Positions 29,049 through 37,870 of a stretch of DNA of 64,000 nucleotides are shown here, one piece after another. Origin of the DNA: Vibrio sp. 99-70-13A1. Lineage in GTDB: Bacteria > Pseudomonadota > Gammaproteobacteria > Enterobacterales > Vibrionaceae. Position 1 is the stretch's first letter; each line of letters begins with the position of its first letter. The DNA lies in assembly GCF_013114625.1 (NCBI RefSeq), contig NZ_VTXD01000014.1, positions 1 to 64,000 of the forward strand, written 5' to 3'. Both the position numbers and the translations under genes were made by a program. The notes under the pieces are model-generated. The model was not told the DNA's origin. It ran no database searches and saw only the letters and a program-made list of their open reading frames with translations.

Positions 29049-31712
29049 ATGTCTGACATGAAGCATGACGTTGATGCTCTGGAAACTCAAGATTGGTTAG
29101 AAGCTCTTGAGTCAGTAGTACGTGAAGAAGGTGTAGAACGTGCACAGTTTTTACTAGAACAAGTTCTAGATAAAGCGCGTTTAGATGGTGTTGATATGGC
29201 TACAGGCATCAACACGAACTACATCAACACAATTCCAGCAGCACAAGAGCCAGCTTACCCTGGTGACGTAACTCTTGAGCGTCGTATTCGTTCGATTATT
29301 CGCTGGAACGCAATCATGATCGTATTGCGTGCTTCTAAGAAAGACCTAGACCTTGGTGGTCACATGGCTTCTTACCAGTCAGCTGCTGCGTTCTACGAAG
29401 TATGTTTCAACCACTTCTTCCGTGCTCCAAATGAGACGGACGGTGGCGATCTAGTTTATTACCAAGGTCACATCTCTCCAGGTATCTACTCTCGTGCATT
29501 CGTTGAAGGTCGTCTAACTGAAGAGCAGCTAGATAACTTCCGTCAAGAAGTTGATGGTAAAGGTATCCCTTCTTACCCGCACCCTAAACTGATGCCTGAG
29601 TTCTGGCAGTTCCCAACAGTATCTATGGGTCTTGGTCCTATCTCTGCTATCTACCAAGCGCGCTTCCTTAAGTACCTTGACGGTCGTGGTCTGAAAGAAA
29701 CTTCAGCGCAACGCGTATACGCGTTCCTAGGTGACGGTGAGATGGATGAGCCAGAATCACGTGGTGCTATCTCTTTCGCTGCGCGTGAGAAGCTAGACAA
29801 CCTATGTTTCCTAATCAACTGTAACCTACAGCGTCTAGACGGTCCTGTTATGGGTAACGGTAGCATCATTCAAGAACTTGAAGGTCTATTCAAAGGCGCA
29901 GGTTGGAACGTTGTTAAAGTTATCTGGGGTAGCAACTGGGATTCTCTACTAGCTAAAGACACGACTGGTAAGCTTCTTCAATTAATGAACGAAACTATCG
30001 ACGGTGACTACCAGACATTCAAATCTAAAGATGGCGCGTACGTACGTGAGCACTTCTTTGGTAAGTACCCAGAAACAGCTGCACTAGTTGCAGATATGAC
30101 AGATGATGAAATCTTCGCGCTTAAGCGTGGTGGCCACGATTCTTCTAAACTGTTTGCTGCATTCAACAATGCAAAAGAGACAAACGGTAAGCCAACTGTA
30201 ATCCTAGCTAAGACGGTTAAAGGTTACGGCATGGGTGATGCAGCTGAAGGTAAGAACATTGCGCACGGTGTTAAGAAAATGGACATGACTCATGTTCAAC
30301 ACCTACGTGATCGCCTAGGTCTAGAAGATATTCTTTCTGATGAGAAAATTGCTGAACTTCCATATCTAAAACTGGAAGAAGGTTCTGCTGAATATGAATA
30401 CATGCACGCTCGTCGTAACGCTCTACATGGTTACACACCTCAGCGTCTGCCTAAATTCACTCAAGAATTTAAAGTGCCTGAGCTAGAAGCTTTCTCTCCA
30501 CTACTAGGTGAACAGAAGCGTGATATCTCTACAACTATGGCTTATGTACGTACGCTAAACATCCTTCTTAAAGATAAGAACATTGGTAAGAACATCGTTC
30601 CTATCATTTGTGATGAAGCTCGTACATTCGGTATGGAAGGTCTATTCCGTCAGGTTGGTATTTACAACCCACACGGTCAAGATTACACACCTGAAGATAA
30701 AGGCATCGTTTCTTACTACAAAGAAGCAACGTCTGGTCAAGTTCTTCAAGAAGGTATCAATGAGCTAGGTTCGATGGCTTCATGGGTTGCAGCTGCAACT
30801 TCATACAGCACAAACGATCTGCCGATGATCCCGTTCTACATCTACTACTCAATGTTCGGTTTCCAACGTATTGGTGACATGGCATGGCTAGCTGGTGACC
30901 AACAAGCTCGTGGTTTCCTACTGGGTGCTACTGCTGGTCGTACTACGCTAAACGGTGAAGGTCTACAGCACGAAGATGGCCACTCGCACATCATGGCGAA
31001 CACAGTACCTAACTGTATCTCTTACGACCCAACGTTTGCTTACGAGCTAGCGGTAATCATGCAAGACGGTATTCGTCGCATGTACGGTGAGAACCAAGAG
31101 AACGTTTACTACTACCTAACAGTAATGAACGAGAACTACGCAATGCCAGCAATGCCAGAAGGCGCTGAAGAAGGCATTCGTAAGGGTATCTACAAGCTTG
31201 AATCTTACGCTGGTTCTAAGTCTAAGGTTCAGCTAATGAGCTCTGGTACTATCATGAACGAAGCACGTAAAGCAGCTCAAATCCTGAGCGAAGAGTACGG
31301 TGTAGCATCTGACGTATTCTCTGTAACGTCTTTCAACGAACTGACTCGTGACGGTCAAGCGGTAGAGCGTGACAACATGCTTCACCCAGAAGCTGAAGAG
31401 AAAGTACCGTACATCACAACTGTTCTTGGTAACGAGCCTGCAATCGCAGTAACGGATTACATGAAGAACTACGCTGAGCAAGTACGTGCATTCATGCCTT
31501 CTGAGTCTTACAAAGTACTTGGTACTGACGGCTTCGGTCGTTCAGATAGCCGTGAAAACCTACGTCGTCACTTCGAAGTAAATGCAGGCTACGTTGTAGT
31601 TGCTGCGCTTACTGAACTGGCTAAACGTGGTGATGTTGAGAAATCAGTAGTTGCTGAAGCAATTGCTAAATTCGGCATCGACGCAGACAAAATTAACCCG
31701 CAATACGCATAA
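29049..31712 (+). CDS. aceE: Pyruvate dehydrogenase E1 component (homodimeric)
   Basis: Thiamine-diphosphate enzyme that decarboxylates pyruvate and acetylates the E2 lipoyl arm. The 887-aa length matches the proteobacterial homodimeric E1. The TPP-binding motif is GDGEMDEPESRGA, leading to NCNLQRLDGPV. Other family stretches include SYQSAAAFYEVCFNHFFRAP and the late LQHEDGHSHIMANTVPNC. AAAGGA precedes the ATG. Codon choice is strongly biased, as expected for an abundant enzyme. Confidence 0.98.
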   Translation: MSDMKHDVDALETQDWLEALESVVREEGVERAQFLLEQVLDKARLDGVDMATGINTNYINTIPAAQEPAYPGDVTLERRIRSIIRWNAIMIVLRASKKDLDLGGHMASYQSAAAFYEVCFNHFFRAPNETDGGDLVYYQGHISPGIYSRAFVEGRLTEEQLDNFRQEVDGKGIPSYPHPKLMPEFWQFPTVSMGLGPISAIYQARFLKYLDGRGLKETSAQRVYAFLGDGEMDEPESRGAISFAAREKLDNLCFLINCNLQRLDGPVMGNGSIIQELEGLFKGAGWNVVKVIWGSNWDSLLAKDTTGKLLQLMNETIDGDYQTFKSKDGAYVREHFFGKYPETAALVADMTDDEIFALKRGGHDSSKLFAAFNNAKETNGKPTVILAKTVKGYGMGDAAEGKNIAHGVKKMDMTHVQHLRDRLGLEDILSDEKIAELPYLKLEEGSAEYEYMHARRNALHGYTPQRLPKFTQEFKVPELEAFSPLLGEQKRDISTTMAYVRTLNILLKDKNIGKNIVPIICDEARTFGMEGLFRQVGIYNPHGQDYTPEDKGIVSYYKEATSGQVLQEGINELGSMASWVAAATSYSTNDLPMIPFYIYYSMFGFQRIGDMAWLAGDQQARGFLLGATAGRTTLNGEGLQHEDGHSHIMANTVPNCISYDPTFAYELAVIMQDGIRRMYGENQENVYYYLTVMNENYAMPAMPEGAEEGIRKGIYKLESYAGSKSKVQLMSSGTIMNEARKAAQILSEEYGVASDVFSVTSFNELTRDGQAVERDNMLHPEAEEKVPYITTVLGNEPAIAVTDYMKNYAEQVRAFMPSESYKVLGTDGFGRSDSRENLRRHFEVNAGYVVVAALTELAKRGDVEKSVVAEAIAKFGIDADKINPQYA

Positions 31713-31738
31713 GACTGGCATTAAGGTAGGTAAATACA

Positions 31739-33625
31739 ATGACAATCGAAATTAATGTACCAGACATCGGTGCTGACGAGGTTGAAGTAACTGAGATTCT
31801 TGTAAACGTTGGCGACAAGGTTGAAGAAGAGCAGTCACTGATCACTGTTGAAGGCGACAAAGCTTCAATGGAAGTTCCTGCGTCTCAAGCGGGTATCGTT
31901 AAAGAAATCAAAATAGCGGAAGGCGATTCTGTTTCTACTGGTTCTCTTATCATGATCTTTGAAGCGGAAGGTGCAGCAGCACCGGCTGCTCCAGCAGTTG
32001 AAGCGGCTCCTGTAGCTGCTCCTGCTGCGGCATCAGTTGCTGAGCTTAAAGAAGTTCACGTTCCTGATATCGGCGGTGATGAAGTTGAAGTAACTGAAAT
32101 CATGGTTGCTATCGGTGACGCAGTAGAAGAAGAGCAATCTCTTCTTACTGTTGAAGGTGACAAGGCTTCAATGGAAGTTCCTGCGCCATTCGCTGGTATC
32201 GTTAAAGAAATCAAGATCGCTTCTGGTGATTCAGTATCTACTGGTTCTCTAGTAATGGTATTTGAAATTGCTGGTTCAGCACCTGCAGCGGCTCCTGCTT
32301 CTGCGGCAGCAGCACCAGTTGCAGCGGCTCCAGCAGCATCTGCTGAGAAAGAAGTAAACGTTCCTGATATCGGTGGTGATGAAGTAGAAGTTACTGAAAT
32401 CATGGTAGCGGTTGGCGATACAGTAGAGGAAGAGCAATCTCTAATTACTGTTGAAGGCGACAAAGCTTCAATGGAAGTTCCTGCACCATTCGCTGGAACA
32501 GTGAAAGAAATCAAGATTGCAGCTGGTGACAAAGTGTCAACGGGTTCTTCAATCATGACTTTCGTTGTTGAAGGCGCAGCACCAGTAGCAGTGGTGGCTT
32601 CAGCTCCAGCACAAGCAGCAGCTCCGGCAGCAGCACCTGCACCTGCGGCAAAAGCAGAAGCTCCAGCAGCTAACGACTTCCAAGAGAACGGCGAGTACGC
32701 TCACGCATCTCCAGTTGTTCGTCGTCTAGCTCGTGAATTCGGTGTAAACCTAGCGAAAGTTAAAGGTACTGGTCGTAAGAGTCGCGTACTTAAAGAAGAC
32801 GTCCAGTCTTACGTTAAAGATGCACTTAAGCGTCTTGAATCTGGTGCAGCAGCATCAGGTAAAGGCGGCGACGGTTCTGCTCTTGGTCTACTACCATGGC
32901 CAAAAGTTGACTTCAGCAAGTTCGGCGAAACTGAAGTTCAGAAACTTTCTAAGATCAAGAAAATCTCTGGCGCTAACCTACATCGTAACTGGGTAATGAT
33001 CCCTCACGTTACACAGTGGGACAACGCAGACATCACTGAGCTAGAAGCATTCCGTAAAGAACAGAACGCAATCGAAGCGAAGAAAGACACTGGCATGAAG
33101 ATCACTCCACTTGTGTTCATCATGAAAGCTGTTGCTAAAGCGCTAGAAGCATTCCCAGCGTTTAACTCTTCTCTTTCTGAAGATGGCGAAAGCATCATTC
33201 TTAAGAAGTACGTAAACGTGGGTATCGCTGTTGATACGCCAAATGGTCTAGTTGTTCCTGTATTCAAAGACGTGAACAAGAAAGGCATTTACGAGCTATC
33301 TGAAGAGCTAATGGCTGTTTCTAAGAAAGCACGTTCTGGTAAGTTAACAGCAGCAGACATGCAAGGCGGTTGTTTCACAATTTCTAGCCTTGGTGGTATT
33401 GGCGGTACTGCATTTACTCCAATCGTAAATGCTCCAGAAGTAGGCATCTTAGGTGTGTCTAAGTCTGAAATTAAGCCAGTTTGGAATGGTAAAGAATTCC
33501 AACCACGTCTACAGCTTCCACTGTCTCTATCATACGACCACCGTGTGATCGATGGTGCAGAAGGTGCACGCTTCATTACTTTCCTAAACAGCGCACTATC
33601 TGACATTCGTCGTCTAGTACTGTAA
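31739..33625 (+). CDS. aceF: Dihydrolipoamide acetyltransferase (PDH E2), three lipoyl domains
   Basis: Core of the pyruvate dehydrogenase complex, transferring acetyl groups to CoA. The 628-aa protein has three lipoyl domains at about residues 2-75, 104-178 and 204-278, each with an EGDKASME lysine (Lys41 in the first), joined by Ala/Pro-rich linkers. A peripheral E1/E3-binding domain ([23 protein letters not shown]) lies near 322-345 and the catalytic domain ends with [16 protein letters not shown]. coli AceF also has three lipoyl domains. Starts 26 nt after aceE. Confidence 0.98.
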   Translation: MTIEINVPDIGADEVEVTEILVNVGDKVEEEQSLITVEGDKASMEVPASQAGIVKEIKIAEGDSVSTGSLIMIFEAEGAAAPAAPAVEAAPVAAPAAASVAELKEVHVPDIGGDEVEVTEIMVAIGDAVEEEQSLLTVEGDKASMEVPAPFAGIVKEIKIASGDSVSTGSLVMVFEIAGSAPAAAPASAAAAPVAAAPAASAEKEVNVPDIGGDEVEVTEIMVAVGDTVEEEQSLITVEGDKASMEVPAPFAGTVKEIKIAAGDKVSTGSSIMTFVVEGAAPVAVVASAPAQAAAPAAAPAPAAKAEAPAANDFQENGEYAHASPVVRRLAREFGVNLAKVKGTGRKSRVLKEDVQSYVKDALKRLESGAAASGKGGDGSALGLLPWPKVDFSKFGETEVQKLSKIKKISGANLHRNWVMIPHVTQWDNADITELEAFRKEQNAIEAKKDTGMKITPLVFIMKAVAKALEAFPAFNSSLSEDGESIILKKYVNVGIAVDTPNGLVVPVFKDVNKKGIYELSEELMAVSKKARSGKLTAADMQGGCFTISSLGGIGGTAFTPIVNAPEVGILGVSKSEIKPVWNGKEFQPRLQLPLSLSYDHRVIDGAEGARFITFLNSALSDIRRLVL

Positions 33626-33640
33626 TTTAGAAAGTAATTA

Positions 33641-33672
33641 TTAAGGTGACTTTCGAGTCACCTTAATTCTTT
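33641..33672 (+). terminator. Terminator between aceF and lpd
   Basis: Perfect 11-bp stem TTAAGGTGACT / AGTCACCTTAA with a TTCG tetraloop, followed by TTCTTT. It likely ends or trims the aceEF transcript, with lpd served by its own promoter as well. Confidence 0.75.
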
Positions 33673-33763
33673 ATATAAAGACTATTTTTAGAGAACAGTT
33701 ACCTGCATGTTTCATAAACTGGAAGGGAATTGTTGTCTAGCTCACAGGCTAACTTAAAGCTAC

Positions 33764-33791
33764 TTTCACACTGTTAACATCTCTGTAAAAT
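33764..33791 (+). promoter_or_regulatory. Candidate promoter of lpd
   Basis: TTTCAC (33764-33769), 16-bp spacer, TAAAAT (33786-33791). It fits the need for separate lpd expression, since Lpd also serves other 2-oxoacid dehydrogenases. By eye only. Confidence 0.4.
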
Positions 33792-33866
33792 GTTTCCTGT
33801 TTGAAAGTCCAATAATTTAAGAACACCTACTTAGCCTGTTAGGGATAATGACTACAAGAGGTCACA

Positions 33867-35294
33867 ATGAGCAAAGAAATTAAAGCCCAAGTTGTTGTAC
33901 TTGGTTCAGGTCCTGCTGGTTACTCAGCAGCATTCCGTTGTGCAGACTTAGGTCTTGAAACTGTACTTGTAGAGCGCTACAGCTCTCTTGGCGGCGTATG
34001 TCTAAACGTTGGTTGTATTCCATCAAAAGCACTTCTTCACGTTTCAAAAGTAATTGAAGAAGCAAAAGCAATGGCTGAGCACGGCGTTGTATTTGGTGAA
34101 CCACAAACAGACATCAACAAAATTCGTATCTGGAAAGATAAGGTTGTTGATCAACTAACTGGCGGTCTTGGCGGTATGGCTAAGATGCGTAAAGTAACGG
34201 TTGTTAATGGCTTTGGTAAATTCACTAGCCCTAACAGCATTGAAGTTGTTGGCGAAGAAACGACAACAGTTAACTTTGATAACGCAATCATCGCTGCGGG
34301 TTCTCGCCCAATCAAACTTCCGTTCATCCCACATGAAGATCCACGTATTTGGGATTCTACGGATGCACTAGAGCTGAAAGAAGTACCAGAAAAACTGCTT
34401 ATCATGGGTGGTGGTATCATCGGTCTTGAGATGGGTACGGTTTACCACTCTCTAGGTTCTAAAGTTGATGTTGTTGAGATGTTCGATCAAGTTATCCCTG
34501 CTGCGGATAAAGACATCGTTAAAGTCTTCACTAAACGCATCAAAGATAAGTTCAAGCTTATGCTTGAGACTAAAGTAACAGCTGTTGAAGCGAAAGAAGA
34601 TGGTATCTACGTTTCAATGGAAGGCAAAAAAGCACCAGCTGAAGCTGAGCGCTACGATGCGGTTCTTGTTGCTATCGGTCGTGTTCCAAACGGTGCACTT
34701 ATCGACGCTGAAAAAGCGGGTATCGAAGTTGATGAGCGCGGTTTCATCAATGTTGATAAGCAAATGCGTACTAACGTTGCTCACATCCACGCGATCGGTG
34801 ACGTAGTTGGTCAACCAATGCTTGCTCACAAAGGTGTGCATGAAGGTCACGTAGCTGCTGAAGTTATCTCAGGTAAGAAGCACTACTTCGATCCTAAAGT
34901 AATTCCATCAATTGCGTACACTGAGCCAGAAGTAGCTTGGGTAGGTAAGACTGAGAAAGAAGCAAAAGCGGAAGGCCTGAACTACGAAGTTGCTACTTTC
35001 CCTTGGGCTGCTTCTGGTCGTGCAATCGCTTCTGACTGTGCTGACGGCATGACTAAGATGATCTTCGATAAAGAAACTCATCGCGTAATCGGTGGTGCTG
35101 TTGTTGGTACTAACGGTGGTGAGCTTCTTGGTGAAATCGGCCTAGCAATTGAAATGGGTTGTGATGCAGAAGATATCGCTCTTACTATCCACGCTCACCC
35201 AACTCTACACGAGTCTGTTGGTCTAGCTGCGGAAGTATTCGAAGGTTCAATCACTGACCTTCCTAACAAAAAAGCAGTGAAAAAGAAGAAGTAA
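33867..35294 (+). CDS. lpd: Dihydrolipoamide dehydrogenase (E3)
   Basis: FAD enzyme that reoxidises lipoamide for the pyruvate and 2-oxoglutarate dehydrogenases and the glycine cleavage system. The 475-aa protein has the FAD motif GSGPAGYSAA, the redox disulfide Cys45/Cys50 in GGVCLNVGCIPSK, an NAD motif GGGIIGLEMGTVYHSLG, and the C-terminal catalytic HAHPTLHE (442-449). An AAGAGG site precedes the ATG. It follows aceF after about 240 bp that hold a terminator and a promoter candidate. Confidence 0.98.
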   Translation: MSKEIKAQVVVLGSGPAGYSAAFRCADLGLETVLVERYSSLGGVCLNVGCIPSKALLHVSKVIEEAKAMAEHGVVFGEPQTDINKIRIWKDKVVDQLTGGLGGMAKMRKVTVVNGFGKFTSPNSIEVVGEETTTVNFDNAIIAAGSRPIKLPFIPHEDPRIWDSTDALELKEVPEKLLIMGGGIIGLEMGTVYHSLGSKVDVVEMFDQVIPAADKDIVKVFTKRIKDKFKLMLETKVTAVEAKEDGIYVSMEGKKAPAEAERYDAVLVAIGRVPNGALIDAEKAGIEVDERGFINVDKQMRTNVAHIHAIGDVVGQPMLAHKGVHEGHVAAEVISGKKHYFDPKVIPSIAYTEPEVAWVGKTEKEAKAEGLNYEVATFPWAASGRAIASDCADGMTKMIFDKETHRVIGGAVVGTNGGELLGEIGLAIEMGCDAEDIALTIHAHPTLHESVGLAAEVFEGSITDLPNKKAVKKKK

Positions 35295-35322
35295 TTCTCT
35301 TTTAAATTGTTTTTAAGTTAAT

Positions 35323-35353
35323 AAAAAACCGCTGATGATTCAGCGGTTTTTTA
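35323..35353. terminator. Bidirectional terminator between lpd and luxR
   Basis: Stem AAAAAACCGCTGA / TCAGCGGTTTTTT with loop TGAT. It serves the convergent lpd and luxR transcripts. Confidence 0.92.
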
Positions 35354-35391
35354 TTTAAGCCTAGATGAAACGAATTTTTACTACTTGAAGT

Positions 35392-36000
35392 TTACGACTT
35401 ATAGATACAAAGCATATTTAGGTAGCTGTCAGTCAGCGTATCTAGTTCTTCTTGTGATTGAGCACGATTTGCCTGAATGAACAGTGAGTAACAAATACCA
35501 TGGAACAAATTCACTAAGTGAGAAGGGCTGTGTTTATCACACACTTCTTCACGTTCGATAGCTTTAGTAAACATATTCTTCAGTAACGCTTGGTTTGTGC
35601 GGTTTGTTGTTACAAACAGCGGCCAAACTTCATCGCGAGTCGATGCACTCCATTCAAACCATACTTTAAGCCATTGGCAATCATCAGCGACTAGTGTCAC
35701 CATCTGATTAGCAATGTTTTGCAGGTTATCTTTTGCGTGTAGGTCTAAGTCAATGTTATCTGTTAAGAAATTAGAAAATTGACGTACAACATGGTTCAAA
35801 ACTTCATCAACAAGGTCTTCACGAGTTGGGAAGTAATTAAAGACAGTTGCAACGGACACTTGAGCAATTTCAGCGATATCTGCGTGTCCACCACGACCAA
35901 TGCCACGGCGAGCAAATACTTCAAGTGCGATCTCCATTAACTGGAGTTTTCTTTTTAGAGGGGAAAGCCTAGTTCTAGGTCTCTTAGCTATTGAGTCCAT
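35392..36000 (-). CDS. luxR: Quorum-sensing master regulator, LuxR/HapR/SmcR/OpaR family (TetR type)
   Basis: TetR-family factor at the end of the vibrio quorum-sensing cascade. At high cell density it controls hundreds of genes (luminescence or protease, biofilm, competence). The 202-aa protein has the highly conserved DNA-binding N terminus (RPRTRLSPLKRKLQLMEIAL, HTH in IAEIAQVSVATVFNYFPTR) and the family-specific WLKVWFEWSASTRDEVWPLF and LNMLCIYK tail. AAGGAA lies 6 nt before the ATG at 36000. The C-terminal half (about 135-190) differs more from V. harveyi LuxR. Divergent from hpt, as in other vibrios. Confidence 0.96.
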   Translation of the reverse strand: MDSIAKRPRTRLSPLKRKLQLMEIALEVFARRGIGRGGHADIAEIAQVSVATVFNYFPTREDLVDEVLNHVVRQFSNFLTDNIDLDLHAKDNLQNIANQMVTLVADDCQWLKVWFEWSASTRDEVWPLFVTTNRTNQALLKNMFTKAIEREEVCDKHSPSHLVNLFHGICYSLFIQANRAQSQEELDTLTDSYLNMLCIYKS

Positions 36001-36059
36001 ATCAGTTCCTTGCCAACGAATTATTATATTAATGATTATTTTGTTATTTACGAACAATG

Positions 36060-36088
36060 AGTGTAATGGTGCATATGCAAATGGTCAA
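36060..36088 (-). promoter_or_regulatory. Candidate sigma-70 promoter of luxR
   Basis: On the minus strand: TTGACC (36088-36083), a 17-bp spacer and TACACT (36065-36060). This predicts a start near 36053 and a leader of about 53 nt. The spacer holds the palindrome TGCATATGCA. Confidence 0.6.
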
Positions 36089-36116
36089 ACAGTTCTGATG
36101 CTTTTATAGACAGTTA

Positions 36117-36130
36117 TATCAATTTTGATA
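36117..36130. repeat. Inverted repeat TATCAA-TT-TTGATA upstream of luxR
   Basis: Perfect 6-bp arms around a TT spacer, centred about 70 bp upstream of the predicted luxR start. It resembles half-sites of LuxR-family operators, but with the arms in the reverse order to the published TTGATA...TATCAA arrangement. Confidence 0.5.
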
Positions 36131-36338
36131 CGGTTTTTGTTTTTTAAATGGCATGGAATCTTGCAAACTGTTTTCTAAGAAGGTTGGTGGAGCCCTTTCA
36201 CCTCATAAACTCTAGTAAAATGAAGCCTCAAGGTGGTGTGGCTATTTGAGCAGTGCTAGACTTAGCCGCGAAATGAACGGCAGAGATTCATGTTAGAGTC
36301 TAAACTTGTCGCAATTACCCAATAGAATTGAGAGCAGT

Positions 36339-36869
36339 ATGAAGCATACAGTTGAAGTCATGATCTCTGAGCAAGAAGTTCAAGATCGAGTAAATGAACT
36401 AGGTAAGCAGATCACGGAACATTACCAAGGTAGTGAAGATTTAGTACTGGTTGGCCTATTACGTGGATCTTTTGTTTTTATGGCAGATCTGGCTCGTGCG
36501 ATTCACCTAACTCACCAAGTCGATTTCATGACGGCTTCTAGTTACGGTAATACGATGGAAAGCTCACGTGATGTACGTATCTTGAAAGATCTTGATGATG
36601 ATATCCAAGGTAAAGACGTACTGCTTGTTGAAGATATTATTGATACGGGTAACACGTTAACTAAGGTTAAAGAAATCTTAAGCTTACGCGGTCCTAAGTC
36701 TATCGAGATCTGTACTTTATTGGATAAACCTTCTCGTCGTGAAGTTCACGTAGACACTAAGTGGATCGGTTTTGAAATCCCAGATGAGTTTGTTGTTGGA
36801 GTTGGCATCGATTATGCTCAAAAATATCGTCACCTACCATACATCGGTAAAGTGGTTCCTCAGGAATAG
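36339..36869 (+). CDS. hpt: Hypoxanthine phosphoribosyltransferase
   Basis: Purine salvage: converts hypoxanthine (and guanine less well) with PRPP to IMP or GMP. The 176-aa protein has the PRPP-binding motif [13 protein letters not shown], the flexible-loop region MTASSYG and the C-terminal base-binding [20 protein letters not shown]. An open frame reaches back to 36306, but the ATG at 36339 starts the normal MKHTVEVMI form. It is the usual neighbour of luxR/hapR genes. Confidence 0.96.
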   Translation: MKHTVEVMISEQEVQDRVNELGKQITEHYQGSEDLVLVGLLRGSFVFMADLARAIHLTHQVDFMTASSYGNTMESSRDVRILKDLDDDIQGKDVLLVEDIIDTGNTLTKVKEILSLRGPKSIEICTLLDKPSRREVHVDTKWIGFEIPDEFVVGVGIDYAQKYRHLPYIGKVVPQE

Positions 36870-36901
36870 TTTTCTGAGTATAAGATTGATGAATTGAATT
36901 A

Positions 36902-36933
36902 AAAACGCCCGCTATTTGATAGTGGGCGTTTTC
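36902..36933. terminator. Terminator between hpt and can
   Basis: Fourteen-bp stem AAAACGCCCGCTAT / ATAGTGGGCGTTTT with one wobble pair and a 3-nt loop. It separates convergent hpt and can. Confidence 0.9.
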
Positions 36934-36966
36934 TTTGAATGCTGAGTTCTCAGTGCATAGCAATTT

Positions 36967-37626
36967 TTATTTTAGAACATCACTACTGAGAATTTTAGCC
37001 ATGGAGGCTTGATAATTAACTTCTAAAGATTCGCGACTCGATCCGCGAACGCCCAGATCTTGAAGTTTGCCATCACCAATACCATAGACAACACCATGGA
37101 CTTCAACTTCCTGTCCACGCTCCCAAGCGTTTTGTAATACTGTTGAGTTACCCAAGTTGTAAACCTGCTCTGCAGCGTTAATTTCACACAGCTTATCGGC
37201 CCACTTTTCCTTTGGCAATTCGCCTAACCAGTTACGGTGTTTTAGGTAAAGATCGCGAATATGCAGGAGCCAGTTATTAATCAGCCCTAATTGTGGGTTC
37301 TCTATCGCAGCAGTTACACCACCACAGCCGTAATGTCCACAAACAATAATATGCTTCACTTTCAGGACATCTACAGCGTACTGCACAACAGATAAACAGT
37401 TCAAATCGGTATGAATGACTTGGTTTGCAACGTTTCTGTGAACAAAAAGCTCACCAGAGTATAGACCGGTTAGACGTTCGGCAGGTACTCGGCTATCAGA
37501 GCAGCCGATCCAAAGAAAACCAGGATTTTGTCCTTCTTCAAGTGCAGTAAAGTATTCCGGACGTTCAGAGCGAATTGATTCTGACCACTTCGAATTATTT
37601 TCAAAAAGCTGTTTAATTTCTGGCAT
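36967..37626 (-). CDS. can: Beta-class carbonic anhydrase
   Basis: Interconverts CO2 and bicarbonate. The 219-aa protein has the zinc ligands Cys42 (GCSDSR, also holding Asp44 and Arg46), His98 and Cys101 (CGHYGCGG). Length and sequence fit E. coli Can. Divergent from the SulP transporter gene across 244 bp, a pairing that suggests joint handling of bicarbonate. Confidence 0.96.
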   Translation of the reverse strand: MPEIKQLFENNSKWSESIRSERPEYFTALEEGQNPGFLWIGCSDSRVPAERLTGLYSGELFVHRNVANQVIHTDLNCLSVVQYAVDVLKVKHIIVCGHYGCGGVTAAIENPQLGLINNWLLHIRDLYLKHRNWLGELPKEKWADKLCEINAAEQVYNLGNSTVLQNAWERGQEVEVHGVVYGIGDGKLQDLGVRGSSRESLEVNYQASMAKILSSDVLK

Positions 37627-37870
37627 CTTACGTCTTATATCCCTTAAATAAGTTTCTTAACTATACACAATGTTACAAATTCAATCCCTATAAAACTTCA
37701 TTGCACGGTACTCATCTGACGTGTACTAGCACCCAAAATCATTAACTTACCTTTAATGATACGATCCAGTTATATGTCATGATGAATGTGATTGAATTAA
37801 CACTTTCTGAAAAGTTGTCACATTTGGTAAAGTAATACGGTTTGAGTTTTTATTCGCAGGGAGCTGCATA

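Larger units (their letters stand above)
36001..36338. other. Divergent intergenic region luxR / hpt
   Basis: About 340 bp. It contains the luxR promoter candidate (36060-36088), a 10-bp palindrome TGCATATGCA (36070-36079) within that promoter, and an inverted repeat TATCAA-TT-TTGATA (36117-36130). The luxR leader, about 50 nt, is where Qrr small RNAs pair in other vibrios. No gene is visible. Confidence 0.6.

Noticed and set aside
32056..32556. 166-codon minus-strand frame opposite aceF
   Set aside because: Mirrors the lipoyl repeats; low-complexity Ser/Thr/Ala composition comes from reading the aceF codons backwards.
36117..36130. Calling TATCAA-TT-TTGATA a confirmed LuxR operator
   Set aside because: The half-sites are in the reverse order to the published LuxR/HapR motif, so it is listed only as an inverted repeat.
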